This document shows, piece by piece, positions 46,435 to 54,563 of a DNA stretch of 64,000 nt. Below the pieces are notes generated by a model, which worked only from the letters and a program-made list of their open reading frames with translations, made no database searches and was not told where the DNA came from. Every line of letters starts with the position of its first letter. The stretch's first letter is position 1. Origin of the DNA: Pseudomonas asiatica (GTDB taxonomy: Bacteria > Pseudomonadota > Gammaproteobacteria > Pseudomonadales > Pseudomonadaceae); the NCBI RefSeq assembly GCF_040214835.1, contig NZ_CP157874.1, forward strand, positions 4,676,501-4,740,500, read 5' to 3'. The translations under genes and the position numbers were made by a program.

Positions 46435-47946
46435 TCAGTTCAGATCATGGCCAAAGTTGCCACCGCTGACGCCGAGGCTGACGGGCACCGAGCGCCCGGG
46501 CTCACTGCTCTTGGTCTTGCCAAGCAGGTAGAAGTCCAGGTCACTGGGTTCGACGAATTTCTCGGTGGGCAGGCGCACCGCCTTGGCATCCACAGGCTTG
46601 GCGAGGTGCGGCGTCACCAGGATCACCAGTTCGGTCTCACCGTTGATGAACGACTGGCTGCGGAACAGGTGCCCGAGTATCGGCAGGTCCCCCAGCCCGG
46701 GGAAACGGCTGACGAAATCGCGGGTGTTTTCACTGATCAGACCGGCGATGGCGATGGTCTGGCCATTGCCCAGTTCGACCGTGGACTCGGCGCTGCGCTT
46801 GGTCAGCGACGGGATGACCTGGGTAACACCATCGCCCAGAATACTGTTCAGTCCCGTGTCGAGTACCAGCGAGTTGACGTTGGAAAGCTCGCTTACCGAG
46901 ACATTCAGGTTGAGGTTGATACGCCCGGATTCGAGCACCACCGGCAGGAACTTCACGCCGACACCGAATTCCTTGTATTCGATGGTGATGCCATCATCCT
47001 CGGTGATCGGGATCGGGAACTCGCCACCGGAAATGAACTCGGCCTGCTGGCCGGTCAGCGTGGTGAGAGTGGGCTCGGCCAGCACTTTGGCCGAACCATT
47101 GTCCTTGGACGCTTCCAGCACCACATTGAACAGGAAATCGTCGGACAGGAACTGGGCGAACAAACCTTTGCCGCCACCAATCAGCGAACCTGGCGAAAGG
47201 ATCGACCCGCCGCCTGGAGTCAGGCCCAGCCCTTGGCCATTGTTGAACCCGCCACCGCTCCAATTGCCGGATGAGCCAAGGGCATTGAAGCGCACGTTGA
47301 GATTCTTGATCAGGCTGCGCTGCATCTCGGCCACTTTCACTTCCAACATCACCTGCTGGCTGCCACCGACGCTGAGCAGGTTGATCACCTCCAGCGACTG
47401 GGCCGGTGCCGCTTCAGCGGCTTCACCCTTGCCTTGCACCACGCTCGAGGTTTGCGCGGCATAGGTCTTGGCGACCTTCATTGCCGTGTCCATGGCAGCG
47501 GCGCTGCGCACCTGGCCACGCAGTACCAGCGCGCCCTGGGCGCTGAACACTTCGATGTTCTCCTCGGGCAGCAACTGGTGCAGTTTGGTCTTGAGCCCGG
47601 TGAGGTCATGCACGACCTCCACATCCATGGTCTCGATCAAGCGGTTGTTGTTGTCCCACAGCAGCACGTTGGTAGTGCCCAGGGAACGGCCGAGCAGGTA
47701 GAGCTGGGTCGGGCTGGTGATCAGGATATCGGCGATATCCGGATTGCCGACCGAGATTTTCCTCACCGGCGTACGAGCGCTGATCGTACGCGACTTGTAG
47801 ATGGGTACCTGGATCATATTGGTGTTGGCCGCCGGCATGGCGCTGTATCCCGATCCCGGTTCTGCAGCCTGCGTCACACCGACGAACAGCAGCTGCGTAC
47901 CCAGCCCGCACAACAGGTACATCCCTAATCTCTGCAAAGTATTCAT
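46435..47946 (-). CDS. rcpA: Tad outer-membrane secretin RcpA (CpaC)
   Basis: A 503-residue secretin. Signal peptide about 1-29, then an N-terminal domain with RTPVRKISVGNPDIADILIT and a BON-like region (about 100-155). The secretin core follows: VMLEVKVAEMQRSLIKNLNV, EFISGGEFPIPI, GVGVKFLPVVLESGRINLNL and TELVILVTPHLAKPV. It forms the outer-membrane pore of the Flp pilus. ATG at 47946 follows AAGGAG. Confidence 0.95.
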   Translation of the reverse strand: MNTLQRLGMYLLCGLGTQLLFVGVTQAAEPGSGYSAMPAANTNMIQVPIYKSRTISARTPVRKISVGNPDIADILITSPTQLYLLGRSLGTTNVLLWDNNNRLIETMDVEVVHDLTGLKTKLHQLLPEENIEVFSAQGALVLRGQVRSAAAMDTAMKVAKTYAAQTSSVVQGKGEAAEAAPAQSLEVINLLSVGGSQQVMLEVKVAEMQRSLIKNLNVRFNALGSSGNWSGGGFNNGQGLGLTPGGGSILSPGSLIGGGKGLFAQFLSDDFLFNVVLEASKDNGSAKVLAEPTLTTLTGQQAEFISGGEFPIPITEDDGITIEYKEFGVGVKFLPVVLESGRINLNLNVSVSELSNVNSLVLDTGLNSILGDGVTQVIPSLTKRSAESTVELGNGQTIAIAGLISENTRDFVSRFPGLGDLPILGHLFRSQSFINGETELVILVTPHLAKPVDAKAVRLPTEKFVEPSDLDFYLLGKTKSSEPGRSVPVSLGVSGGNFGHDLN

Positions 47947-48009
47947 GCACAACTCCTTGCGAGGTGTTCTTGTTCCTGCCGAAAGTTAGCCATTCGGACG
48001 CCAGCTGCT

Positions 48010-48822
48010 TTAGAACCGCGCTTTCGCTACTTCAACTTCAGTCCCGCGGATGATGGTGACCGAGCCACCTTCACTACTACGATTTACCACCGGTCTCGGT
48101 TGGGGTTTGAATGCTGGCGTTGCAGCCTTCACCGGCTCGACAGCGGCTAAGGCTGGCGCCTGCTTCTGAGCGTCCAGCGGATTGCGCAGGGCCAGTTGCA
48201 ACTTGCCTTCGGATTGCGCCCTGACCAGCACCTCGGCCTCTTTGGCCGACATTTCCAGGGTCACGGCACGTACCACCACCGGCTGGGTCTTGTCCGTCCC
48301 CGCTGTCTGGTCCACAGCCAATACCCGGAGGTCCTGGAGGATGGTTCTGGACTCAGCGTCATTACTACCGCCATTGCTTTGCTTGGTAGCCAGAACATCG
48401 ACCCGGTTACCCGGCAACAGGAACCCGCCCACCCCGACCACGTCATCCACACGCACCGAAATGGCGCGCTTGTCTGGAGCAATCAGCGAAGCCAGGGTAC
48501 TGCCACCCAGGTGCTCGGCCAGGCGAGCGCTACGCAGCACATCGCCGCGCAACAATGCAAAAGTGGCAATCTTGCCAACCACCTTTTCATTGCTGTCAAA
48601 GGCATCATCAGGTACCGCATCCTTGGGCATGCGCACGATGGCGACTTGCTGCGCCTCGATCATCTGCCCGAACGGGATCTCCACCGTGGCGACCACCACG
48701 TTCTTCATGTTGTCATCCGGGGCGGCGTTGAGCCGACCATTGAGCCAGTTGTTGGCCATCAAGGCGGCGCCAAGCCCCAAGGACAGGGAAACGGCAACCA
48801 GGATCAGCGTACGGGCACTCAT
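48010..48822 (-). CDS. rcpC: Flp pilus assembly protein RcpC (CpaB)
   Basis: A 270-residue protein with one N-terminal membrane segment (about 5-25), a SAF/beta-clip domain (about 42-105: VVVATVEIPFGQMIEAQQVA) and a CpaB-type domain containing KRAISVRVDDVVGVGGFLLP and NRVDVLAT. RcpC is thought to gate or modify the secretin. It lies 12 bp after the AAA+ ATPase gene. Confidence 0.92.
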   Translation of the reverse strand: MSARTLILVAVSLSLGLGAALMANNWLNGRLNAAPDDNMKNVVVATVEIPFGQMIEAQQVAIVRMPKDAVPDDAFDSNEKVVGKIATFALLRGDVLRSARLAEHLGGSTLASLIAPDKRAISVRVDDVVGVGGFLLPGNRVDVLATKQSNGGSNDAESRTILQDLRVLAVDQTAGTDKTQPVVVRAVTLEMSAKEAEVLVRAQSEGKLQLALRNPLDAQKQAPALAAVEPVKAATPAFKPQPRPVVNRSSEGGSVTIIRGTEVEVAKARF

Positions 48823-48834
48823 GTCTGCATCTCC

Positions 48835-50169
48835 TCATCCAAGGAAGTCGATCTGCACGAAGTAGCTTTGCCAGGCCCATTTCAGCTCCTGAGGCGACAG
48901 CGGACCATCGCCGCCCAGGTAACGCTGGCGGTCGAGCGCCATGTTCAGCAGGTCGCGAGGGTGGCAGGGCACCAGCGGCACGCCTTCGGCCTCGTACAGC
49001 GCCTGTAACGCGTAACGCAACAGCAGCGGGTCGTAATCCAGGCCCAGGCGTTCGCATTCCTGGCGCCAGATGCGTTCGTACTCATCGACTTTCAGGTAGC
49101 TGAACTGCAGCTTGTAGCCAATGCGCCGCAAGAAGGCCTCGTCAGCCAACTCCAGCGGGTTGAGGTTGGTGGAGAACACAAGCACCAGATCGAATGGCAG
49201 CTCACAATGACGCCCGCCACCCAGGTTGAGGAAGTCGCGCTTCTCTTCCATCGGCACGATCCAGCGGTTGAGCAGTTCGGCCGGGGCCATGCGCTGGCGC
49301 CCCATGTCGTCGATGATGAACAGGCCATTACTGGCCTTGAGTTGCAAGGAGGCCTGGTACTGACGGGTACTGGGATCGAAGCGGACATCCAGTTGCTCCA
49401 TGCCCAGTTCGCCGCCAGTGATCACTACGGGGCGTTTGCAGCGCACCAGCCGGCGATCGATGCCTTCGTTCAGCAACAGGCTGGTGGGTTGACCCTCCTC
49501 CTCCAGGCGCTGATGCACCTGAGGGTCATACACCTCGATGACCGACTCATTGATTTCTATGGCATGCGGTACCCAGATGGATTCGGCGAACAGGCGAATC
49601 AACCGGCTGCTGATGTAGGTCTTGCCGGTACCTGCGGGGCCATAAATCATGATGGCGCGCCCTGAGTTCAACGCTACGCCCAGTTGATCGAGCATGCTCT
49701 CCGAGAGCACGACGCCAGCGAACGCCGCATGCATGTCCTGCGTACTGATGCGGCCATGGTGGATGGTCTGCAGCTTGAGCAGGTCACGGTAGGCACTTAC
49801 GGGGAAGGGCGCCGCGCCGATGTAGCCGCTGCGCGCCAGTGCATCCCGGGCGGTACCGCGGCCGCGTTCGGTCAAGCCGTAACGCAGCACCTGCCCCCCC
49901 GTTTGCACACCGACCTGGCCCAGTACTTCGACGCGGCCATCCTTGCGCAGAAAGGCCAGCACTTCTTCCACCACCGCACCGGTCAGCGCAAGGCGCTCGA
50001 CCAAGCGCGGCAGGTCCAGCGTACCGGCGTCATGCAGGTGCTTGCACAGCAAATCACCGAGAAAGCTTTCCGCCAGGCCAGTCTCGCGAACTGTACGTGG
50101 CTGAGGTGCCAGGCTCTGCACTGCGTCCTTGTCACAGGCGCCGGCACCACTGTCTCTGAGTGCGTACAT
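48835..50169 (-). CDS. AAA+ ATPase of the tad locus
   Basis: A 444-residue protein with a winged-helix-like N-terminal part (about 30-110) and one AAA+ module: Walker A IYGPAGTGKT (175-184), Walker B region GLFIIDDMGRQRMAP, and a sensor-type segment VLVFSTNLNPLELADEAFLR. It is not the TadA secretion ATPase. Start has GGGAGG upstream. It sits between the prepilin peptidase and rcpC with gaps of 15 and 12 bp, so it is part of the operon. Role unknown; remodelling or regulation of pilus assembly are options. Confidence 0.85.
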   Translation of the reverse strand: MYALRDSGAGACDKDAVQSLAPQPRTVRETGLAESFLGDLLCKHLHDAGTLDLPRLVERLALTGAVVEEVLAFLRKDGRVEVLGQVGVQTGGQVLRYGLTERGRGTARDALARSGYIGAAPFPVSAYRDLLKLQTIHHGRISTQDMHAAFAGVVLSESMLDQLGVALNSGRAIMIYGPAGTGKTYISSRLIRLFAESIWVPHAIEINESVIEVYDPQVHQRLEEEGQPTSLLLNEGIDRRLVRCKRPVVITGGELGMEQLDVRFDPSTRQYQASLQLKASNGLFIIDDMGRQRMAPAELLNRWIVPMEEKRDFLNLGGGRHCELPFDLVLVFSTNLNPLELADEAFLRRIGYKLQFSYLKVDEYERIWRQECERLGLDYDPLLLRYALQALYEAEGVPLVPCHPRDLLNMALDRQRYLGGDGPLSPQELKWAWQSYFVQIDFLG

Positions 50170-50184
50170 TATTAGCCTCCCAGG

Positions 50185-50703
50185 CTATAGGCCTAGCGGT
50201 AGCCCAAACAGGCTAACAAGGGTTCCAGAAAGGATTGCGACCGAATAAGGGAATGGCTTGGCTGCAACTGCATCCGACGCTGGTGCCAAATAAGCCCCTG
50301 CCCTCAACATCAACCAGTAGCGTTGTAACGTCTGTTGCAACTGGCCGCGGATGAGCACTATCAGGATCCCGAACATGCCACCGGCTATCAGGCTGAAAAG
50401 TGCAGCCGAAAGTACGTCGTACGGTGTAAGAAAGGCGCCGACCATGGCCATCAACTTGACGTCGCCGGCGGCCATTCCCCCCAACGCATACATCGGTAGA
50501 AATATGGCGAACCCGATAAGCATACTCAGCACGCCATACCCCAACCCGGCGAGTGCTGCGGAGTAAACCTGGCCCGCCAACCCCAACCCCAACCCCACTA
50601 AGATCAGGACGTTGGGGATGCGGTGGTGTCGAAGATCGCCCACCACCGCGATACCCAGCAGCCCTAGCAGCACGACAATGGCGAACAGAGGCTCTGCTGA
50701 CAT
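50185..50703 (-). CDS. tadV: Prepilin peptidase TadV/FppA (A24 family)
   Basis: A 172-residue membrane aspartyl protease. Catalytic aspartates are D23 in VVGDLRHHRIPN and D81 in GGMAAGDVKLMAMVG, with five or six membrane segments. It lacks the N-terminal methylase domain of PilD, as expected for Tad peptidases. It matures Flp and the TadE-like pseudopilins. It starts 25 bp after flp ends. Confidence 0.93.
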   Translation of the reverse strand: MSAEPLFAIVVLLGLLGIAVVGDLRHHRIPNVLILVGLGLGLAGQVYSAALAGLGYGVLSMLIGFAIFLPMYALGGMAAGDVKLMAMVGAFLTPYDVLSAALFSLIAGGMFGILIVLIRGQLQQTLQRYWLMLRAGAYLAPASDAVAAKPFPYSVAILSGTLVSLFGLPLGL

Positions 50704-50728
50704 TGCTGCATCCCCCCGGTAGGGCTTA

Positions 50729-50908
50729 TCAGTTGACTGCGTTCACCAAGGCGGTGATTTTGGTAACTACTGCAGCACCCAATGAATCGAAAGCAGCAAC
50801 TACAGCCAGCGTTATCAGCCCCCCCGCCACGGCATATTCCACAATGGTCAGGCCATCTTCGTCTTTGGCGAACTTCATCACCGAAGCCTTGATAGTTTGC
50901 AGATTCAT
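50729..50908 (-). CDS. flp: Flp major pilin
   Basis: A 59-residue type IVb prepilin. The leader ends KDEDG (cleavage after G19). The mature protein begins LTIVEYAVAGGLITLAVVAA with Glu at position 5 and the adjacent Tyr that defines Flp pilins. The ATG at 50908 has GAGGTGA at good spacing. It is the first gene of the locus and is divergent from the AraC-type regulator. Confidence 0.95.
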   Translation of the reverse strand: MNLQTIKASVMKFAKDEDGLTIVEYAVAGGLITLAVVAAFDSLGAAVVTKITALVNAVN

Positions 50909-50969
50909 TTCGCTCACCTCGCTAAGGACATTATTTTTCTTCCCGGGCAGTGGTGTTTTGCACTACCTG

Positions 50970-51027
50970 TTGCGAATCCTAGTCAGAGGGTGACAGCAGT
51001 GGTTAGGAGATTTTTGCGAATCGCTAG
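50970..51027. promoter_or_regulatory. flp: Paired direct repeats upstream of flp
   Basis: TTGCGAATCCTAG (50970-50982) and TTGCGAATCGCTAG (51014-51027), start to start 44 bp, about four helical turns. They lie 62 and 106 bp before the flp start in the 450-bp gap shared with the regulator gene. Likely activator sites for flp; which protein binds is inference. No gene is supported in the gap. Confidence 0.55.
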
Positions 51028-51306
51028 GACTTTTTTGCGGCCATTGGCCAGCATCGAAAAGGTGGGCGAGGCCACCAGTAAAACAGGCAGGAAACCCGAA
51101 TATGAGAAGCACTTTCGTACGCATTTGCAGCCGGCTCAGGGAAAGGTTCTGGCACGTTTGTTCAAAGCCGACAAGCGGTCGCCATGATCAAAGACCAGCC
51201 TGGCTGCGGAACCTGTCTAACATCAGGGTTTTACAAAACGCATAGAACCCCTTAAGCAAAAACGATCTAAGTTAATAACCAAATTGCTCGTCGAACTAAT
51301 AGTGTT

Positions 51307-51312
51307 TTGACA
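51307..51312 (+). promoter_or_regulatory. Candidate -35 box for the AraC-type regulator
   Basis: A perfect TTGACA lies 47 bp before the regulator start. The -10 at correct spacing (GAAACT) is poor, as in activator-dependent promoters. Confidence 0.35.
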
Positions 51313-51358
51313 ATACTGCTGCTCGTAGGGAAACTCCCAGCACTAAGGTTAAGTCACG

Positions 51359-52237
51359 ATGTCTAACCCGGGCACAAAGCCGCTGTTGTTGTGGTTCGAT
51401 CTGACACGCGATCATTCCACCGAAGCGCTGATGGCACAGTTCAGCCATGTCTGCGATTGCAAACTGGCGAAGGCCGTCGCGCATTCCGAACGCCAGCAGG
51501 CAGACATGATCTGCATGCATTTCGATCGCCCCGACACCCTCAACCTCAACCTGCTGCTGGAAGTGAAACGCAACTCACCATCCATCCCGGTCACCATGTT
51601 CACCGTGCAGCACTCCGAAGAGTTGGCCGTCTGGGCCATGCGTTCGCGGGTCTGGGAGTATCTGGTATTGCCGCTGACAAGCGGTGAGAAAAGTCGCTAC
51701 ATCGATGTCCTCAAGCAGCTGTGCGACATACGCCGCGCCAGCAAGCCCTCAGGCAATGCGCAGCGCATCGATCACCTTCCCTCCCTGCCGGACAGCATTC
51801 GCCTGACCGGCGAACACCACAAGCACCAGGCGCTCAGCAAGGTCATGCCGTACATCGACCAGCACTTTCGCGAATGTGTCGATCAAAAGGACCTCGCGCA
51901 GCGTTGCGGCATGACCACGGCCCGCTTCAGCCGCCTGTTCAAGGAAGTCAACGGCGTTGGGTTTCTGGATTACATCCTGAGCAAGCGCATGAATCTGGCC
52001 ATGGACCTGCTCGTCAACAGCCAGATGCCGATTACCAGCATCGGCTATGAGGCAGGCTTCAAGGACCCGTCCTACTTCGCCCGCACCTTCAAGCAGGTCA
52101 GCAACTGCACGCCCAGCGAATACCGCCAGGCCCGCCAGCTCGAAGCGACGGCCAGCGAAAGCGAGCCCTTGAAAGGTTCGAATGCGCCACTACTGGATAA
52201 CGTGTTACCGAGTGCGGCGTTTCACAAGAGCCGCTGA
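51359..52237 (+). CDS. AraC-family regulator with receiver-like N-terminus
   Basis: A 292-residue protein. Residues 1-120 resemble a response-regulator receiver: D56 in ICMHFDRPDT fits the phospho-acceptor site, but the conserved lysine of the KP motif is lost (LVLPLTSGE). Residues about 158-262 form an AraC double helix-turn-helix: DLAQRCGMTTARFSRLFKEV and ITSIGYEAGFKDPSYFARTF. It is divergent from flp and convergent with the methyltransferase gene (4-bp gap), so it is the prime candidate for control of the tad locus. Confidence 0.88.
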   Translation: MSNPGTKPLLLWFDLTRDHSTEALMAQFSHVCDCKLAKAVAHSERQQADMICMHFDRPDTLNLNLLLEVKRNSPSIPVTMFTVQHSEELAVWAMRSRVWEYLVLPLTSGEKSRYIDVLKQLCDIRRASKPSGNAQRIDHLPSLPDSIRLTGEHHKHQALSKVMPYIDQHFRECVDQKDLAQRCGMTTARFSRLFKEVNGVGFLDYILSKRMNLAMDLLVNSQMPITSIGYEAGFKDPSYFARTFKQVSNCTPSEYRQARQLEATASESEPLKGSNAPLLDNVLPSAAFHKSR

Positions 52238-52241
52238 AGGA

Positions 52242-53465
52242 TCACACGCCAGGCAGCAACCCGTCCCCTCGCAACAACGTCTCCAGGCAATGCTCCTGCA
52301 CTCCATAGAACGCCTTGAGCTGCCCGATCTTCTCCAGCAACGCGCCGTTGTCCCCTGCCTGGCGCCGCTTCACCGCAAGAATCATCTTGTTCTTGTTGGT
52401 GTGCTCCAGCGAGATGAACTCGAACACCTTGGTCTCGTACCCGCAGGCTTCCAGGTACAGCGCGCGCAGGCTGTCGGTCAGCATTTCGGCCTGCTGGCCC
52501 AGGTGCAGGCCGTACTGCAGCATCGGTTGCAACAACCCCGGGCTGTGCAGTTGCGGGCGGATCTGCTTGTGGCAGCACGGCGAGCACATGATGATCGCAG
52601 CGTTGCAGCGGATGCCGGTGTGGATGGCGTAGTCGGTGGCGATGTCGCAGGCATGCAGGGCGATCATCACTTCGATGGCCTCGGGCACCACGCTACGCAC
52701 GTCACCACACTGGAACTCCAGGCCCGGGTGCTCCAGGCGCAAGGCGGCGGCGTTGCACAAGTCGACCATGTCCTGGCGCAGCTCGACGCCGCTTACCTGC
52801 GCTTCGCGGCCCAGGCTGTTGCGCAGGTAGTCGTGCATGGCAAAGGTCAGGTAGCCCTTGCCAGAGCCGAAGTCGGCTACCCGCAGCGCCTGCTCCGCCG
52901 GCACCGGGGCGCTGGCCAGGGCGTGGTCGAAGACTTCGATGAACTTGTTGATCTGCTTCCACTTGCGCGACATGGACGGGATCAGCGCGCCTTGTGCGTC
53001 AGTCACGCCGAGGTCACGCAGGAATGGCCGCGACAGCTCCAGATAGCGCTTCTTCTCGCGGTCATGGCCGCTGCTGCTGGCAGCTTCGCGCGGTGCCTGT
53101 GCGCCGTGGCGCTGGAGCATGGGCTTGCCCTTCTTGCTGAAGGTCAACTGCACTTCACCGTCGGCGTCGAACAGGTGCGCGTTGCGGAAGCTGTCCGGCA
53201 GCAGCTCGGCGACCAGCGCCTGGGCCTGATCCAGCGCCAGGTTGCGGGTGATGTCGCGGGTCTGGTGGCGATAGACCAGCGACAGGCACGGCTGGCCCTT
53301 GACCTGCAGCGGCTTGGCAATGATCCGTTGCAAGGTCTGGTCGGCACCGACATGGCGCGCCAATACCAGTTTGACCAAGGTATTGCCATGCAGGGCGGCG
53401 TTCAGCAGGTCGAGAAACTGGGTGCGCGCATCCGGCGCGGATGGGGCAGAAGAACTGGCGGACAT
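52242..53465 (-). CDS. Class I SAM-dependent methyltransferase (Methyltransf_32-like)
   Basis: A 407-residue protein. The SAM motif ALRVADFGSGKGYLTFAMHD lies near residue 195. ALHACDIATDYAI and the Cys-rich IIMCSPCCHKQIRP are hallmarks of the Methyltransf_32 family, which includes RNA-acting candidates. Residues 1-150 form an extra N-terminal domain. Substrate unknown. It lies outside the tad operon and ends convergently with the AraC-type regulator. Confidence 0.85.
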   Translation of the reverse strand: MSASSSAPSAPDARTQFLDLLNAALHGNTLVKLVLARHVGADQTLQRIIAKPLQVKGQPCLSLVYRHQTRDITRNLALDQAQALVAELLPDSFRNAHLFDADGEVQLTFSKKGKPMLQRHGAQAPREAASSSGHDREKKRYLELSRPFLRDLGVTDAQGALIPSMSRKWKQINKFIEVFDHALASAPVPAEQALRVADFGSGKGYLTFAMHDYLRNSLGREAQVSGVELRQDMVDLCNAAALRLEHPGLEFQCGDVRSVVPEAIEVMIALHACDIATDYAIHTGIRCNAAIIMCSPCCHKQIRPQLHSPGLLQPMLQYGLHLGQQAEMLTDSLRALYLEACGYETKVFEFISLEHTNKNKMILAVKRRQAGDNGALLEKIGQLKAFYGVQEHCLETLLRGDGLLPGV

Positions 53466-53608
53466 GGAAAAACGGTGCCTCGGGTAGCGGGGAGCGCATG
53501 GCGCAATGCACGCATTCTACAGGGTGGCTAACTTCCTGTGGGAGATCGCCCAGTCCTTTGGGCTGCGCTGTCGCGTAGAGAACTGAATTCGCAAGCGGCA
53601 CGCGTACC

Positions 53609-53695
53609 CTGTGGGAGCGGCTTTAGCCGCGAAGAATCCAACGCGGTGCATGGCACCGGCTGCGCCGGTGTTCGCGGCTAAAGCCGCTCCCACAG
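53609..53695. repeat. Composite REP element (second copy)
   Basis: Perfect 25-bp arms containing GAGCGGCTTTAGCCGCGAA and its complement enclose the hairpin CACCGGC-TGC-GCCGGTG. The internal part is nearly the same as in the element at 25399-25489, although the arm cores differ. The 294-bp gap around it holds no gene that I can support. Confidence 0.88.
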
Positions 53696-53759
53696 AGTCC
53701 CTGCTAATTCAATGAGTTATGTGCAGTTCTATGGGCGCGTCAAGCCATCGGGGTTCGGC

Positions 53760-54377
53760 TCAATCGAGAATCACCAACCGGTTGGGCAACTCGTTACGTG
53801 CATGGGTAGGCGGCACATGTTCGCTGAGCAGTTCGCCGCACGCCTCGATGCACTCGACAAACCCCTGCAAGGTGCGGCCCTGGCGTACCTGTTCGGCAAA
53901 GCGAGCGACGATGGCCGCGCGGGCGGTGGCATCCAGATGGTGTTCGATACCACGGTCGACCAGGATCTCCACATGCCGCTCCGCCTCGCTGACAAAGATC
54001 AGTACGCCCGTGGCACCAGCCGTGCGCTGCAGGTTCTGTTCGCGAAACTGCTGGCGGGCCAGGCGCGAGGCGCGCCAGCGGCGCAGGGCCCGGGGGATCA
54101 GCCAGCCGGCCAGGCGTGGGCTGCGCAGCAGCAGGCACAAGCCGACGAACAACAGCACATTGGCCACCAGCAAGCCACGCACTCCGGGCCAACCCAGCAG
54201 CCAGTGCAACAGGGCCGGCACGGCCAGCGCCAGCACGGCGGCCCAGAACAACGGCCAGTAGGCGTAGTCATCGGCCCGGCGGGCCAGCACCGTCACCAGT
54301 TCGGCATCGGTGCGCCGTTCGGCACGGGCAATGGCTTCGGCGATCTGGCGCTGATGGTATTCGTCGAGGGGGGTCAT
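53760..54377 (-). CDS. TPM-domain membrane protein
   Basis: A 205-residue protein with a short cytoplasmic N-terminus containing ERRTDAELVTVLARRADDYA, two membrane segments (about 40-58 and 66-84), and a C-terminal TPM-type region (GVLIFVSEAERHVEILVDRG). Proteins of this type are often encoded with LemA, which is not present here. The start at 54377 is chosen because further upstream the frame runs antisense to bglX. Confidence 0.82.
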   Translation of the reverse strand: MTPLDEYHQRQIAEAIARAERRTDAELVTVLARRADDYAYWPLFWAAVLALAVPALLHWLLGWPGVRGLLVANVLLFVGLCLLLRSPRLAGWLIPRALRRWRASRLARQQFREQNLQRTAGATGVLIFVSEAERHVEILVDRGIEHHLDATARAAIVARFAEQVRQGRTLQGFVECIEACGELLSEHVPPTHARNELPNRLVILD

Positions 54378-54563
54378 GCCGTCGGTCTCTTGAGCGTTCT
54401 TATAGTTGTTGTCCCGGCATTCGGGGCTTCGTCCGCAGGCGACATATTCAGGCATAATCCGCCGCTGGAAGAAATGCCTGCAAATCGTACAACAATAGCC
54501 GCCTGAAAACTTCGGCCGCGCGCGTATCACCGTGGATACGGCAGAGGCCCCACAACGGAATTG

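Noticed and set aside
38117..50908. The pilus cluster as a type II secretion or type IVa pilus locus
   Set aside because: Flp-type pilin, TadZ, TadE/G-like proteins, TadD lipoprotein and CpaB-type protein are specific to Tad systems.
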